Shown here: in pieces, positions 45,373 to 54,721 of the stretch
How the letters are laid out: each line of letters opens with the position of its first letter
Numbering within the stretch: the first letter of the stretch is position 1
Origin: an uncultured Fulvivirga sp.
GTDB taxonomy: Bacteria; Bacteroidota; Bacteroidia; Cytophagales; Cyclobacteriaceae
Reading direction: 5' to 3'
Length of the DNA: 64,000 nucleotides
NCBI GenBank assembly: GCA_947500555.1
Contig: CANMSE010000003.1
Coordinates: 310,001-374,000, forward strand
Translations under genes and position numbers: made by a program
Notes under the pieces: model-generated
What the model was told of the DNA's origin: nothing
What the model saw: the letters and a program-made list of their open reading frames with translations, nothing else
The model's database searches: none

Positions 45373-47724
45373 ATGATTTATAACGGAAAAGAAGTGGAAT
45401 TCCCTGCTATTATGCAGATCAGTTTCTTTAAGGTAATAGAAACCCTGGAGCAGATGGCTAAGGATAAGGATAAAGATACTGCCAGCTACGGTCAGCAGCT
45501 TTTGGTAGAAGTGGAGAAACACCCGGAGCTCAGGGATGGGATCACCGACTTAGATCAATTGGATAAACTCAAAGGGCCTATTCGTAAAATTACGCGAGTG
45601 ATGTTTCCTGATGCGCTGACGACCAACGAGATAAAAGCGGTCACTCCCCCATTCTATTTCAAACCGATATATACTTCCACACGCTTTGATAACATCGTAA
45701 AAGCTTCCGGAGACGAGTTTGATTTCACCATGAAAGATGTAGGTGAAGATATGTATTATCTCTATTGCTGCTATTTCATTCTTGGCAGTTACTATGGCTT
45801 TCCTGTTGCATCAGGTGGTTCGTTAAAACTGGAAATTGCCAATAAAGCACAAGGACTCATCCGTACTTATAAGATGCTCATTAATGCGGATATGTCGGAG
45901 TTCATTCCTACGGAAAAGGCTGTTGACATTACCAGAGAAGATTACGAAGAGCTGATTGATAACTTCGGGGACATTGACCTCTGGAAGAAGAAATTTCCAC
46001 CCAATAGCTGGATTATGCGTGGGGTAAACCTGATTAATCTGGTCGATGTCACCGTTGATCATTCTATTGGGACGATTACCTCTAACCTCCTCGTGAAATC
46101 CGATGATGCCTTTGATAACATACAAAAGGGTATTCGCTGTCTTCTGAACAATGCAAAGGTTGATATTGGTGTGCTTAAAATGGAAAATGGCCGGATGGTG
46201 ACGGTGGGTCAACATGAAGTGAGAAGCATATTATTAACCTCTGACGAAACCTTGAGTTGTGAACAAGACATGTGCAGTTATGCCTATGGCATATTGACAC
46301 AGAAAAAGGAGCCACTGGTTATTTCTGATGTAGAACGTTTTCACGAGCGATCTGATAGTGATATGTCTACCAGATTGATGGAGGCTGGTGTAAAAAGTTA
46401 TATCGTTCTGCCACTGATTCATGAAAACGAGTTGTTAGGGTTTATGGAACTGGCGTCTCAAAATCGCTATGACCTTAATAGAGGTACACTTAAGTCGTTG
46501 GATGAGATTGTACCGATCATTGCCATGGCACAGAAAAGATTCATTGATGAAGCTCAAAACCGTATTGAAGCTATTATACAGCAGGAATGTACCACCATTC
46601 ATGATTCTGTAAAGTGGCGATTTGAGGAGGAAGCCGAGAAGTTCATGAACAAAGAACTGAACAACGAGCAGCCTGTCTTTAAGGATATCATATTCAACAA
46701 CCTGTACCCATTATACGGCCAGGTAGATATAAAAGGCTCTTCCAGCAAGCGTAACAAGGCCGTTAGTCATGATCTGATTAAACAACTCAATGGGGTGGAG
46801 AAAGTCCTTCAGGAAGCGTTTGACAAAACCAATATGCCGGTATACGAGGCGTTGATCTTCCGATTACAACAGTATAAGGCCGCTTTAAAAGTAGAGCTAT
46901 CGGCAGGTAGTGAGCATAAAATTTTACGTTACTTAAGAGATGATGTTTATCCGGTGTTTGACCATCTTATGGAAACAGATACGCATCTCAAGGGATTGGT
47001 GGAAGAGTACAACAACCTCCTGGACCCTGATTTACGCACCGTCTATGAGGAGCGTAAGAAATACGACACTAGTGTAAACAAAATTAATCAGCGTCTGGCT
47101 TCGTTGCTCGATAAAAAGCAGGAAGAAGCACAGCAAATGTATCCGCATTACTTTGAGCGCTACAAAACGGATGGTGTAGAGTACAACATGTACATTGGCG
47201 AGTCCATTACCAAGGAGGAAAGCTTCAATACCGTTTACCTGCGAAACCTTCGAATTTGGCAGTTGTTGGTCATGTGTGAGTTGGAAAATGAGTTCCATGC
47301 GATGCAAAGTGAATTGGCGACTACTATAGAGGTGGCTTCCTTGATTTTAGTGTATAACACTTCACTATCGGTGCATTTCCGGATGGATGAAAAACGCTTT
47401 GATGTAGAGGGTGCTTATAACGCCCGCTATGAGATTATTAAAAAGCGTGTAGACAAAGCACATATTCGCGGAACACAAGAGCGCATTACCCAACCCGGAC
47501 ATATTGTGATTGTTTACTCCCATGAACAGGATGCCGTAGAGTACCGGGAGTACCTGCACTACCTGGGCGAACGAGGCCATGTGAATAAAGAGTTTGAAGA
47601 TGTAGAATTAGAAGACCTGCAAGGGGTTACCGGGCTTCGGGCCTTACGTGTGGCCGTGAACTTTGGAGAAGCTGTTTCTTCCGTAGATCAGTTGATTGAG
47701 GAGATTGAGAGTGGGAAATCATAA
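45373..47724 (+). CDS. GAF-domain protein of unknown function
   Basis: A 783-residue cytoplasmic protein with no signal peptide. A GAF domain is visible at about residues 230-400 (VDIGVLKMENGRMV through LPLIHENELLGFMELAS). The N-terminal 200 residues are an unrecognised helical domain, and the C-terminal half is helix-rich, with DVYPVFDHLMETDTHLKG and a YNTSLSVHFRMDEKRFDVEGAYNAR segment. There is no kinase, cyclase or HTH motif. It may sense a small molecule and act through an unknown output. It stands alone, convergent with the GIY-YIG gene (33 bp between stops). Confidence 0.72.
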   Translation: MIYNGKEVEFPAIMQISFFKVIETLEQMAKDKDKDTASYGQQLLVEVEKHPELRDGITDLDQLDKLKGPIRKITRVMFPDALTTNEIKAVTPPFYFKPIYTSTRFDNIVKASGDEFDFTMKDVGEDMYYLYCCYFILGSYYGFPVASGGSLKLEIANKAQGLIRTYKMLINADMSEFIPTEKAVDITREDYEELIDNFGDIDLWKKKFPPNSWIMRGVNLINLVDVTVDHSIGTITSNLLVKSDDAFDNIQKGIRCLLNNAKVDIGVLKMENGRMVTVGQHEVRSILLTSDETLSCEQDMCSYAYGILTQKKEPLVISDVERFHERSDSDMSTRLMEAGVKSYIVLPLIHENELLGFMELASQNRYDLNRGTLKSLDEIVPIIAMAQKRFIDEAQNRIEAIIQQECTTIHDSVKWRFEEEAEKFMNKELNNEQPVFKDIIFNNLYPLYGQVDIKGSSSKRNKAVSHDLIKQLNGVEKVLQEAFDKTNMPVYEALIFRLQQYKAALKVELSAGSEHKILRYLRDDVYPVFDHLMETDTHLKGLVEEYNNLLDPDLRTVYEERKKYDTSVNKINQRLASLLDKKQEEAQQMYPHYFERYKTDGVEYNMYIGESITKEESFNTVYLRNLRIWQLLVMCELENEFHAMQSELATTIEVASLILVYNTSLSVHFRMDEKRFDVEGAYNARYEIIKKRVDKAHIRGTQERITQPGHIVIVYSHEQDAVEYREYLHYLGERGHVNKEFEDVELEDLQGVTGLRALRVAVNFGEAVSSVDQLIEEIESGKS

Positions 47725-47757
47725 TTATTCTTGTATGAGTATTTAATTAAACACTTT

Positions 47758-48180
47758 TTAGACCACCTTATTCCAAATCGGCAGGCGCTTATGATCTTCA
47801 TAAAATTTCTGTAATAACATGGACTCAACATAAAGTGGAATGTGTTCTGTTTCCTCATTAAAGGTGATATACCATTCAATTCTTATGCTGTTGAGGTTTG
47901 CCTCACCCATCTTTCTCGGCCATTCTTCTTGTCTTGGCTTTTCTCTTTCTTTGCCATTCACCAGCCTCGCCCATATCCCATTTGGACGTGTCTTTAGTTT
48001 ACCGTTTTGGTGCATTTTACCAGATGATCCAATATAAATAATATGATCAGAATCATTGGAATAGATGAGGTAGACGCCACTTTCATCTCTTGGCGCATTA
48101 CAAACTTCAACCAATTGATCTTGTCTGTTAAATACAAAGCTACCGTTGTGCTTATATGATTTTAATATAGTATTTATCAT
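47758..48180 (-). CDS. GIY-YIG nuclease-like protein at the end of the type I RM operon
   Basis: A 140-residue protein with a GIY-YIG-like core: GVYLIY (35-40), IIYIGSSGK (47-55), the conserved Arg in RPNGIWARL (about 72), and a likely catalytic Glu119 in YVESMLLQKF. It is larger than the UPF0213 type because of an insert between the motifs. I start at MINTILKS (48180), since the longer frame runs into hsdR. It lies 7 bp after hsdR on the same strand, so it is probably part of the restriction operon. Confidence 0.72.
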   Translation of the reverse strand: MINTILKSYKHNGSFVFNRQDQLVEVCNAPRDESGVYLIYSNDSDHIIYIGSSGKMHQNGKLKTRPNGIWARLVNGKEREKPRQEEWPRKMGEANLNSIRIEWYITFNEETEHIPLYVESMLLQKFYEDHKRLPIWNKVV

Positions 48181-48187
48181 ATTGATT

Positions 48188-51100
48188 CTAATAGGCAAAC
48201 CCTCGACCCAATTCAGCTTGTTCATACAAGTGCTGAAAAACCACATCGGTCTTTTCTGAGAACACTTTTCTATCATAGCTCTCAGGCAGGGTCTCATTCA
48301 GTATTTTTTTAATTTCCTGTCGCACCATTTCTTGTGTAGCTTTATCCTTATGCCACTCCTGAATGAGTATTTTATTCTTGGCATCAAAGAGTATATCCAG
48401 TAGATTATTTGCAGCAAGTTTTACACTCTTTTCTTCCTCCTTTGTCAGTCTTTCTTTCTTAAGAAGATCGAAAAGTTCTAATTCGGCTTCTGTCATATCG
48501 CTTTTCACAGCTCTCTCCTCTTCTTCTGATAAGTCCTCTGCCTGCTTCACAAGCTCCTCATAAGCCTCTTCGATTGATAAACTACCTGAATTGTAATCCT
48601 CTATAACCTTCTCAAATCGCTCCAGAAATGATCCTCTGGTTTTATTTTGGGCTAGCATTTGCTTGAGCTTGATTTCCATTAATTCTCGTAAATCTGCGAA
48701 TTGGATATTCTTATGCTTCTTTTGTGGAAATTCTGCTCTTAGTTGTTCGAAATTGAGTTTACTTAAATCAACCTGTTTCCCCTGTTCAATTAGGTATTTT
48801 ACTTTGGGATCATTAGCTAAATCACCTTTGCTTAGAACACTTGAGTCCAGCAAATCATCTATCTTTTTCTTTGCTCTTTCAATAGCTTCATCTTGATCTA
48901 CATTTCTGTCAACTACTTTTTTCAGGTACTCAAAAACATCTCTTGATTTCTTTATCCCCGGGTAGTCATAGATCTCTGGTTTGGCCGAATCATATAAACC
49001 GGCAATGGTATTAACGAATAACCCCAGCTGCTTGCGATAATCGTCTTTTTGAAGAATGATATTCGCAAACTCCTGAAATAGCTCTATTTCTTTAAACCCT
49101 CTTTCACCAAGATTGATAATCTCATCAACATCTGCACCGAGTTCTTTAAAGTATACTTTGGCTTCTGTTATGCCACTCTTCAACAGATCTAGTAGCTCCT
49201 CAAACTCTTTTACCGGGTACTCCTCTGAGTCATCTTTGGTTTGACTTCCCTTTGTACCTTCTGCATAATCTGCCAATGCCTTTTTCAGATTCCTAAATAC
49301 GCCAAAATAGTCAATAACCAATCCGTTTTTCTTCCCTTCAAACACACGGTTAGCTCTGGCAATGGCCTGCATTAACGTATGATTCTGCAGGGGTTTGTCC
49401 AAGTATAAAGTTGATACAGAAGGTGCATCGAAACCCGTTAGCCACATAGCGGTAACAAATACAATACGATAGGTATTATTAGGATCTTTAAAGTAATCTT
49501 CAATATTTCTTCCATCCTCATCAGGATAGTCCATCAGTTTTCTATGAGGTGTAATATTGAGCCCTTTCTCTTCAAATTTCTCCTTCTCCTCTTTTTCGGT
49601 ACCTTCCTGGCTAATTACAGCAGACATTCTGGTTTCCTCCATGAAATCAATCGCACGTTTATACCGCTCTTTCAATTCACTATTTGTTTCTCGAACGATC
49701 TTCTTTCGCAATGACTTAATTTCTTCTTTCTGGGCTGCCTGAACAAATTCAAACATCCTTACTGCAGTGAATTTATCAATGCAGACCACCATGGCCTTCA
49801 TAGGCTTACGATCAGCATTGTCGTCTAATACATCCAGACGATAGGGATAATGCTGTACGATGTGCTGTGCTATTTCTTGCAAGCGATCTTCTCTTCTGAC
49901 TACCTGAAGTAATGTAGAATACTCCCTATCAAGTTTCTCTTGCTGCTCCTCACTTAAATTTTCTTCCTCAAGGATTTCGGCTGCATCTCCCACCAGGTCT
50001 TCGTTAACCTGTTCTACCCGAGGTACACTTTTCTTGTAATACAAAGGTACCGTTGCACCGTCCTCAATACTTTGAGCAAAATTGTATTCTGAGACGTACT
50101 GACCAAACCAATCTTCTGTTAGTTCATTTCTTAGTAAAGGAGTCCCTGTAAATGCAATGTATTGTGCATTTGGAATGGCAATGCGCATATTCTCCGCGTA
50201 ACCCTTGTATTGTGTACGATGGGCCTCATCCACAATTACGATCCAATCATCGCGATCTGTCAACTTGGGATAGGTTTTACCTTTCTGGATGCCAAACTTA
50301 TGAATGAGCGTAAAGAGATGTGTTTTGTTGCTTTGCAAGTCCTTTTTTAACTCATCTCTATCCTTTGGGCGGTAGACATTCTTTTTAGGGTTTTCTACCA
50401 CGGGTACAGCCTCTGTTTCTAAGAAATTTCTGAAGATCTGGTCATCTAAATCTTTTCTATCTGTAATGATGAGGAACGACCAGTTGCCTTCTACTTTTCT
50501 GTGAATTTTCCTTGAAAAGAAGATCATGGAATACGATTTCCCGGAACCTTGTGTATGCCAAAACACCCCTAGTTTACCTTTTTTTTCTGCTCTATCGTTT
50601 AAGGAAGCAATAGAATTATTCACCCCCAGATACTGATGATTTTTAGCGATGATCTTTGCCTTGTTTTTATGATATAGTACAAAGTTCTCGAAGTAGTCCA
50701 GTAAATGATCTTTATGGCATAAACCGCGACCGAACAACTCTAAGCTTAAGCGTTTTCCCGTTGTTCTACTTTCAGCTTCTACTTCTTCACGGTTCATCTG
50801 GTCATGTGTAACGGCCGTATCCGCCATTTTCACCCATGAAAAGAAATGATCCCAAGACGCATTGAATGCACCTACTCTGGTTTGGATGCCATTGGAGATA
50901 CAAACGAAGCAGTTATACCAAAATAATTGGGGTATGTCCCTGCGGTAGTCTTTAAGATTTTTATCATAACCCACTTTTATCTTTTCAGTGGCGTTTTTTA
51001 GTTCGATCATTACCAAAGGCAGGCCATTAACATAAAGCAACAAATCTGGCCTTCGTGTAATCGTATCCGCTTGCAGATACTCGATGCTGAGTTGAGATAC

Positions 51101-51478
51101 TACCAGATATTCATTATTAGTGGGCTCATCAACGTCTATAACTTTTACATAGTCATTTTCCTCTCTCCCTTCCTCGTTCAGGTATGAGATGGGCACACCT
51201 TCTTTAATCAGTTCATATACCTCTTTATTGGCCAATACTGGCGTGAGCGTGGCTCTGCTTTTGCACAATTCCTGAACGGCATAATCAATATTTTCTTCAG
51301 TAAGGTGGCTATTCAGTTGAGTAAGCTTTGTTTTTAAACGATCTCTAAGCACCACATCCTTTAGCTGATCTCTCCCTACAAGCTTTTTCTCCCAGGCATT
51401 AATATGCTGATAGCCGAGGGCCAATTCAAAAAACTGAATATCGGCTTCTTCAATATGTGATTCGTTTAAAAAGGCCAT
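48188..51478 (-). CDS. hsdR: Type I restriction enzyme, restriction/translocation subunit HsdR
   Basis: A 1096-residue motor and nuclease. The N-terminal PD-(D/E)XK nuclease shows Asp145 and E-L-K (159-161), in RRPDLLLYVNG and VMIELKN. The SF2 helicase part has Walker A QGSGKS (310-315), DEAH (417-420) and TGTPLL, with later LTGFDAPSVSTLYLDK and AIARANR. It pumps DNA and cuts it when the bound site is unmethylated. It starts directly after the stop of the 199-residue unknown gene and is followed by the GIY-YIG gene. Confidence 0.97.
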   Translation of the reverse strand: MAFLNESHIEEADIQFFELALGYQHINAWEKKLVGRDQLKDVVLRDRLKTKLTQLNSHLTEENIDYAVQELCKSRATLTPVLANKEVYELIKEGVPISYLNEEGREENDYVKVIDVDEPTNNEYLVVSQLSIEYLQADTITRRPDLLLYVNGLPLVMIELKNATEKIKVGYDKNLKDYRRDIPQLFWYNCFVCISNGIQTRVGAFNASWDHFFSWVKMADTAVTHDQMNREEVEAESRTTGKRLSLELFGRGLCHKDHLLDYFENFVLYHKNKAKIIAKNHQYLGVNNSIASLNDRAEKKGKLGVFWHTQGSGKSYSMIFFSRKIHRKVEGNWSFLIITDRKDLDDQIFRNFLETEAVPVVENPKKNVYRPKDRDELKKDLQSNKTHLFTLIHKFGIQKGKTYPKLTDRDDWIVIVDEAHRTQYKGYAENMRIAIPNAQYIAFTGTPLLRNELTEDWFGQYVSEYNFAQSIEDGATVPLYYKKSVPRVEQVNEDLVGDAAEILEEENLSEEQQEKLDREYSTLLQVVRREDRLQEIAQHIVQHYPYRLDVLDDNADRKPMKAMVVCIDKFTAVRMFEFVQAAQKEEIKSLRKKIVRETNSELKERYKRAIDFMEETRMSAVISQEGTEKEEKEKFEEKGLNITPHRKLMDYPDEDGRNIEDYFKDPNNTYRIVFVTAMWLTGFDAPSVSTLYLDKPLQNHTLMQAIARANRVFEGKKNGLVIDYFGVFRNLKKALADYAEGTKGSQTKDDSEEYPVKEFEELLDLLKSGITEAKVYFKELGADVDEIINLGERGFKEIELFQEFANIILQKDDYRKQLGLFVNTIAGLYDSAKPEIYDYPGIKKSRDVFEYLKKVVDRNVDQDEAIERAKKKIDDLLDSSVLSKGDLANDPKVKYLIEQGKQVDLSKLNFEQLRAEFPQKKHKNIQFADLRELMEIKLKQMLAQNKTRGSFLERFEKVIEDYNSGSLSIEEAYEELVKQAEDLSEEEERAVKSDMTEAELELFDLLKKERLTKEEEKSVKLAANNLLDILFDAKNKILIQEWHKDKATQEMVRQEIKKILNETLPESYDRKVFSEKTDVVFQHLYEQAELGRGFAY

Positions 51479-52078
51479 TTATTGGATCTTATGTTCTGTT
51501 ATTATTTCCAACATATTAGTATCCATTAAATCCAGCAGTATATTAAATTCACTAACCACGTTTCCAATAGATGTCTTTCTATTTTCAGGGAGCAATAGTG
51601 TAAGGTCTTGGCCATAATGCTTGATGCCCATGTACTTCCATACAGCCCAATAGTTATTAGAATCACTTTTGTACGATTTGAGTTCTTCCAGTATCTTAAT
51701 TTGTGCTTTTATAGTATCACCATTGATCAATGAACTATCACGATTAATATGTATTCCAATGTAAGGGTAATCATTAGGCTGAAGAGCTTCTGCAGTTATC
51801 GATACTAGTGGCTCCTGACCTGTTAGACACCACTCTTTTCTATATACCCAAAGTTTAATCCATCGCACCTTCCAATCCCCGTTATTTGAAAACTCAACCC
51901 TCAAATTATCATCTCTTTTCTGCAATGTTTCTTGAAGTACGTGATGTACGTCTTTCCAAAAATCTCTAACCAACTGCTCTGTAACCCATTTAGCCTGCTC
52001 TGTGACATGCAGCATAGTTTCGAAATTCTCAGTTTGAGTGTAGAATTCGTACATCTTCTCTTCGTATTCACTTTTCAT
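51479..52078 (-). CDS. Unknown partner of the PD-(D/E)XK protein
   Basis: A 199-residue protein I do not recognise by name. It has a charged N-terminal helix and a central part rich in Trp and Tyr (WKVRWIKLWVYRKEW and NYWAVWKYMG), which looks like the C-terminal half of some PDDEXK-like proteins. The gene overlaps the upstream PD-(D/E)XK gene by 4 bp and abuts hsdR. It could be the second half of a split nuclease, or a DNA-recognition or control protein. No catalytic motif is visible. Confidence 0.6.
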   Translation of the reverse strand: MKSEYEEKMYEFYTQTENFETMLHVTEQAKWVTEQLVRDFWKDVHHVLQETLQKRDDNLRVEFSNNGDWKVRWIKLWVYRKEWCLTGQEPLVSITAEALQPNDYPYIGIHINRDSSLINGDTIKAQIKILEELKSYKSDSNNYWAVWKYMGIKHYGQDLTLLLPENRKTSIGNVVSEFNILLDLMDTNMLEIITEHKIQ

Positions 52079-52815
52079 AGGCTTTGTAGCGTCATTAGAT
52101 ATTGAAAAATAGACTGCTTTACTTTTTCTGAGCTAGTCATTTCAATGGTTTGAGACAACCAAGGAATTACGTCCTCCTGATAACTTTTTTCTGAGAGCAC
52201 ACCCAAACTTCTTAACCTTTCCTGCTCTGCAATTTTCATCGATTGGGTAGAAGCCTGGCTTCCAGTGGGTGTCAGGTAGATAAGCAGCAGATCCTGTTCT
52301 GATGTAACTATCATCCGGGCATAATTAAAATAGCGTTGCAGTTGATCCAGTTGATCTCCAGCATAGATCTTGTTTTCTATGATAATCAACTTTTTCCTGC
52401 CCCTATGTATATAACTTAGAATGAGATCTATCCGACCATAGAGCGTTAGAAGCTCTTCATGCAGTACCAAATGTTCTATGTCCTCATAGGTGTATGATAA
52501 CCCTAATACTTCTTTCAAGAAAGCATTGAGATACAAAGCACCCTGCTCATGGCTCCCTTTAGGGTCTAACAAATGGTGTAGCATAGGTGTATGCAGCGTC
52601 TCTTCCAGATGTCGAATATTGAGTATTTCAAACAGGTTGAAGAAAGGAGCTTCCTGTTTTCTTAAGGCTTCAAATTCAGGTTTCCTATTTTCATAATCCA
52701 CCTTGAATTTTTGAAACATCTCCTGTTCGTTTTCGATTTTGGTACGCCAATAAAGCGCATTAAATGATCTTACTTCTTGGAAAAAGGAAGCAATATGGTT
52801 TGCGGTCATTGTCAT
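52075..52815 (-). CDS. PD-(D/E)XK nuclease superfamily protein
   Basis: A 246-residue protein with an intact nuclease core: GRIDLILSY (Asp130), then IIIENKI with Glu147 and Lys149, followed by YAGDQLDQLQRYFNYA, which fits the PDDEXK_4-type family. These proteins occur in defence settings, though few have known targets. It is embedded in a type I restriction operon between the RAYT gene and the 199-residue gene, which it overlaps by 4 bp. It may add a second cutting activity to the system. Confidence 0.8.
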   Translation of the reverse strand: MTMTANHIASFFQEVRSFNALYWRTKIENEQEMFQKFKVDYENRKPEFEALRKQEAPFFNLFEILNIRHLEETLHTPMLHHLLDPKGSHEQGALYLNAFLKEVLGLSYTYEDIEHLVLHEELLTLYGRIDLILSYIHRGRKKLIIIENKIYAGDQLDQLQRYFNYARMIVTSEQDLLLIYLTPTGSQASTQSMKIAEQERLRSLGVLSEKSYQEDVIPWLSQTIEMTSSEKVKQSIFQYLMTLQSL

Positions 52816-52843
52816 CTTGAATTGATTTCCATAAGTAATCTCT

Positions 52844-53464
52844 TTATTCTAAAAGCCAGCTTTCATCGAGTGAAAGTTTAGTTTGTCGATACTGGTCATC
52901 ATGAAACTGGGTAAACTCTTTTTCGCCTCCAAACCACTCCAAAACTTCCGCTCTGTTCAGTTTCGTATTTCTTTGCTCAAACAAATAAGCATGATATGAA
53001 GAATGCGGATAATCTCTATAATCATCTGTTAGACCGTGTTTAGAAGGATTTTGATGGATGTAGGTAACTAATTTCGAAAAATAGGCCTCTTCTGTAACTG
53101 GTATTCTTTTAAACGGTGATTCGAATAACGGACCTGTGCGCTCATACATTTTATTTATGGCTCGGGTATAGCTTTGTAGAAAGCTACTGAAGGCATTGCT
53201 TACGTGCCAATAGCATGGTTTTTCTTTGTTACTATTTGTGGCAGATGCTATTGCATCTTCACTAAGTACTCTGATCAGTAGATGAAAATGATTTCCGAGT
53301 AAGCAGTAAGCGAAAGTCTCTACAAAGGGGTAAACATACCGAGCGTATTGCTGCAAAAAATAGTTATAATTTTTTTCCTCATAGAAAACAGGTGCGCCAT
53401 TGATTCCTCTGTTAAAGATATGAAACACCGTATCTGGATGAAGTTGAGTTCCCCTAATATCCAT
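52844..53464 (-). CDS. RAYT: REP-associated tyrosine transposase-like protein
   Basis: A 206-residue single-stranded DNA nuclease of the Y1 transposase (IS200-like) superfamily. The HUH motif reads N-H-F-H (58-61, in LLGNHFHLLIR), and the likely nucleophile is Tyr99 or Tyr107 in YTRAINKMYERTGPLFE. No TnpB or IS ends are present, so it is a domesticated or solitary RAYT, not an IS200/IS605 element. It starts 3 bp after the hsdS stop, and a perfect 33-bp palindrome sits 28 bp upstream of its start, inside hsdS. It may act on REP-like repeats seen elsewhere in the window. Confidence 0.85.
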   Translation of the reverse strand: MDIRGTQLHPDTVFHIFNRGINGAPVFYEEKNYNYFLQQYARYVYPFVETFAYCLLGNHFHLLIRVLSEDAIASATNSNKEKPCYWHVSNAFSSFLQSYTRAINKMYERTGPLFESPFKRIPVTEEAYFSKLVTYIHQNPSKHGLTDDYRDYPHSSYHAYLFEQRNTKLNRAEVLEWFGGEKEFTQFHDDQYRQTKLSLDESWLLE

Positions 53465-53467
53465 AGG

Positions 53468-54721
53468 CTAGTGTGTTTGGAGATGATTTTCATTAACGAG
53501 GTTACTTGAAGTAACCTCGTTAATCGCTAACTCCGATACATCCATCTTACCACTGATCAGACGGGGTAAGAGCAAGTCTCGGGTTTCTTTAAGTATTTGG
53601 TTTTTGTTCCTGAGAACATCTATCTCCTCTAAGAAATTGGATGTTAATTCATTGTACTTTATTACAATTTGATCATCGGGAATAGTGATGTGTTCACTCT
53701 TCAAAAACTTAAAATGACGAGAATAGTGAAAATTAGAGAGGTCAATTCCTTTTACTGCCAAATAGAAATACGTTGGTAAGAGATTTTGATTCTTAGGATA
53801 TATTAATTGCGTCCCATCTGCACCACATGCAAAAGGAAAATTGACGTATTTGACTCTTCGCGTATGGTCACCAAATATTAAAACGGGCAAGGGGTCAGTT
53901 TGCTTGTAGCCAACATCATTTACATACCCTGCAATTAAGTTATCTCCTTGATCAATTACAGGAATAGAGCCATCAGTCAGATATTGATCTTTCTTTACTT
54001 TTGGCTTTCTTTTAACAGGTGCAATGACTTCACCAAGTTGAACCCTATCCCACCCCCCCGGCAAAGCTCCTTGCGTACCATGTGCCACTTCCTTACCCTC
54101 TTTATCATAAAACTTATAATCCTGATAGCCGGGGAAACGCATGCGCACAAACCACTCTTTGTAGATTTCCTCAGCAATCTCTTTCAGCAGTTGGATACGC
54201 TGGTTGTTAATTTCGATTAGGTCGTCATAGGCCGAGAGTATGGAGGCGATTTTCTTTTGGGTGGGGAGGTCTTTTAGAAGTTTTACTTTAATTTTTGCAA
54301 ATGATGACTTGCTTACATTTTCTCTTCCAGAAGCAGTACCGCTCGATAAGTTTTTGACTTGGGGCAGATTGTATTTCAATAAATAGAATACAAATACCGG
54401 GTCGTATTTATCTTTATGTACTTTCACCGCATTAATGGCTTGATTAGTGAAAGAATCCTCTTTTGATAAACATATTTTCTTACCTATACTACCAATTGTA
54501 ACCACACAGGGAGTGTCTTTTGGTATTATAGATTTTCTGTATTTTATAAATCCCTTGTCAGAGACTGTCTCCTCTGTATCTCCGATATACTTCTCTCCCT
54601 CTACAATATCGGTTGGCATTATTAAAGGGTATCTCCCATCATAAAGTGATCGATCTGCTGTTGGAGGTGTATTGCCTGTAATAATTTCTCCTAGATCTGA
54701 TATTCTTAATTCTGCTATCAT
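53468..54721 (-). CDS. hsdS: Type I restriction enzyme, specificity subunit HsdS
   Basis: A 417-residue DNA-recognition subunit with two target-recognition domains: the first spans about residues 1-150, followed by the central conserved coiled coil (LPTQKKIASILSAYDDLIEINNQRIQLLKE, described here only in part), and the second about 210-370, ending in the distal conserved region RDLLLPRLISGKMD. The last 20 residues (from INEVTSSN on) lie beyond where HsdS usually ends and are encoded by the 33-bp palindrome. Its start overlaps the hsdM stop by 4 bp. The target sequence cannot be read from the protein. Confidence 0.93.
   Translation of the reverse strand: MIAELRISDLGEIITGNTPPTADRSLYDGRYPLIMPTDIVEGEKYIGDTEETVSDKGFIKYRKSIIPKDTPCVVTIGSIGKKICLSKEDSFTNQAINAVKVHKDKYDPVFVFYLLKYNLPQVKNLSSGTASGRENVSKSSFAKIKVKLLKDLPTQKKIASILSAYDDLIEINNQRIQLLKEIAEEIYKEWFVRMRFPGYQDYKFYDKEGKEVAHGTQGALPGGWDRVQLGEVIAPVKRKPKVKKDQYLTDGSIPVIDQGDNLIAGYVNDVGYKQTDPLPVLIFGDHTRRVKYVNFPFACGADGTQLIYPKNQNLLPTYFYLAVKGIDLSNFHYSRHFKFLKSEHITIPDDQIVIKYNELTSNFLEEIDVLRNKNQILKETRDLLLPRLISGKMDVSELAINEVTSSNLVNENHLQTH
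53492..53524. repeat. Perfect 33-bp palindrome at the 3' end of hsdS
   Basis: Arms ATTAACGAGGTTACTT (53492-53507) and its exact complement (53509-53524) around one G. It lies inside the hsdS reading frame and next to the RAYT gene start, so it could be a REP-type recognition site, a terminator without a T run, or a hairpin that limits expression of the downstream genes. Confidence 0.85.

Noticed and set aside
47758..48297. Longer form of the GIY-YIG protein starting at 48297
   Set aside because: The extra 39 residues overlap hsdR in another frame and do not look like a conserved domain; the ATG at 48180 is better.
52834..52850. AAGTAATCTCTTTATT as second copy of the hsdS palindrome arm
   Set aside because: Only 13 of 16 bases match and there is no partner arm; it may be chance.
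52844..53464. Complete IS200/IS605 insertion sequence
   Set aside because: No TnpB gene and no typical left and right ends; the sequence fits a solitary RAYT better.
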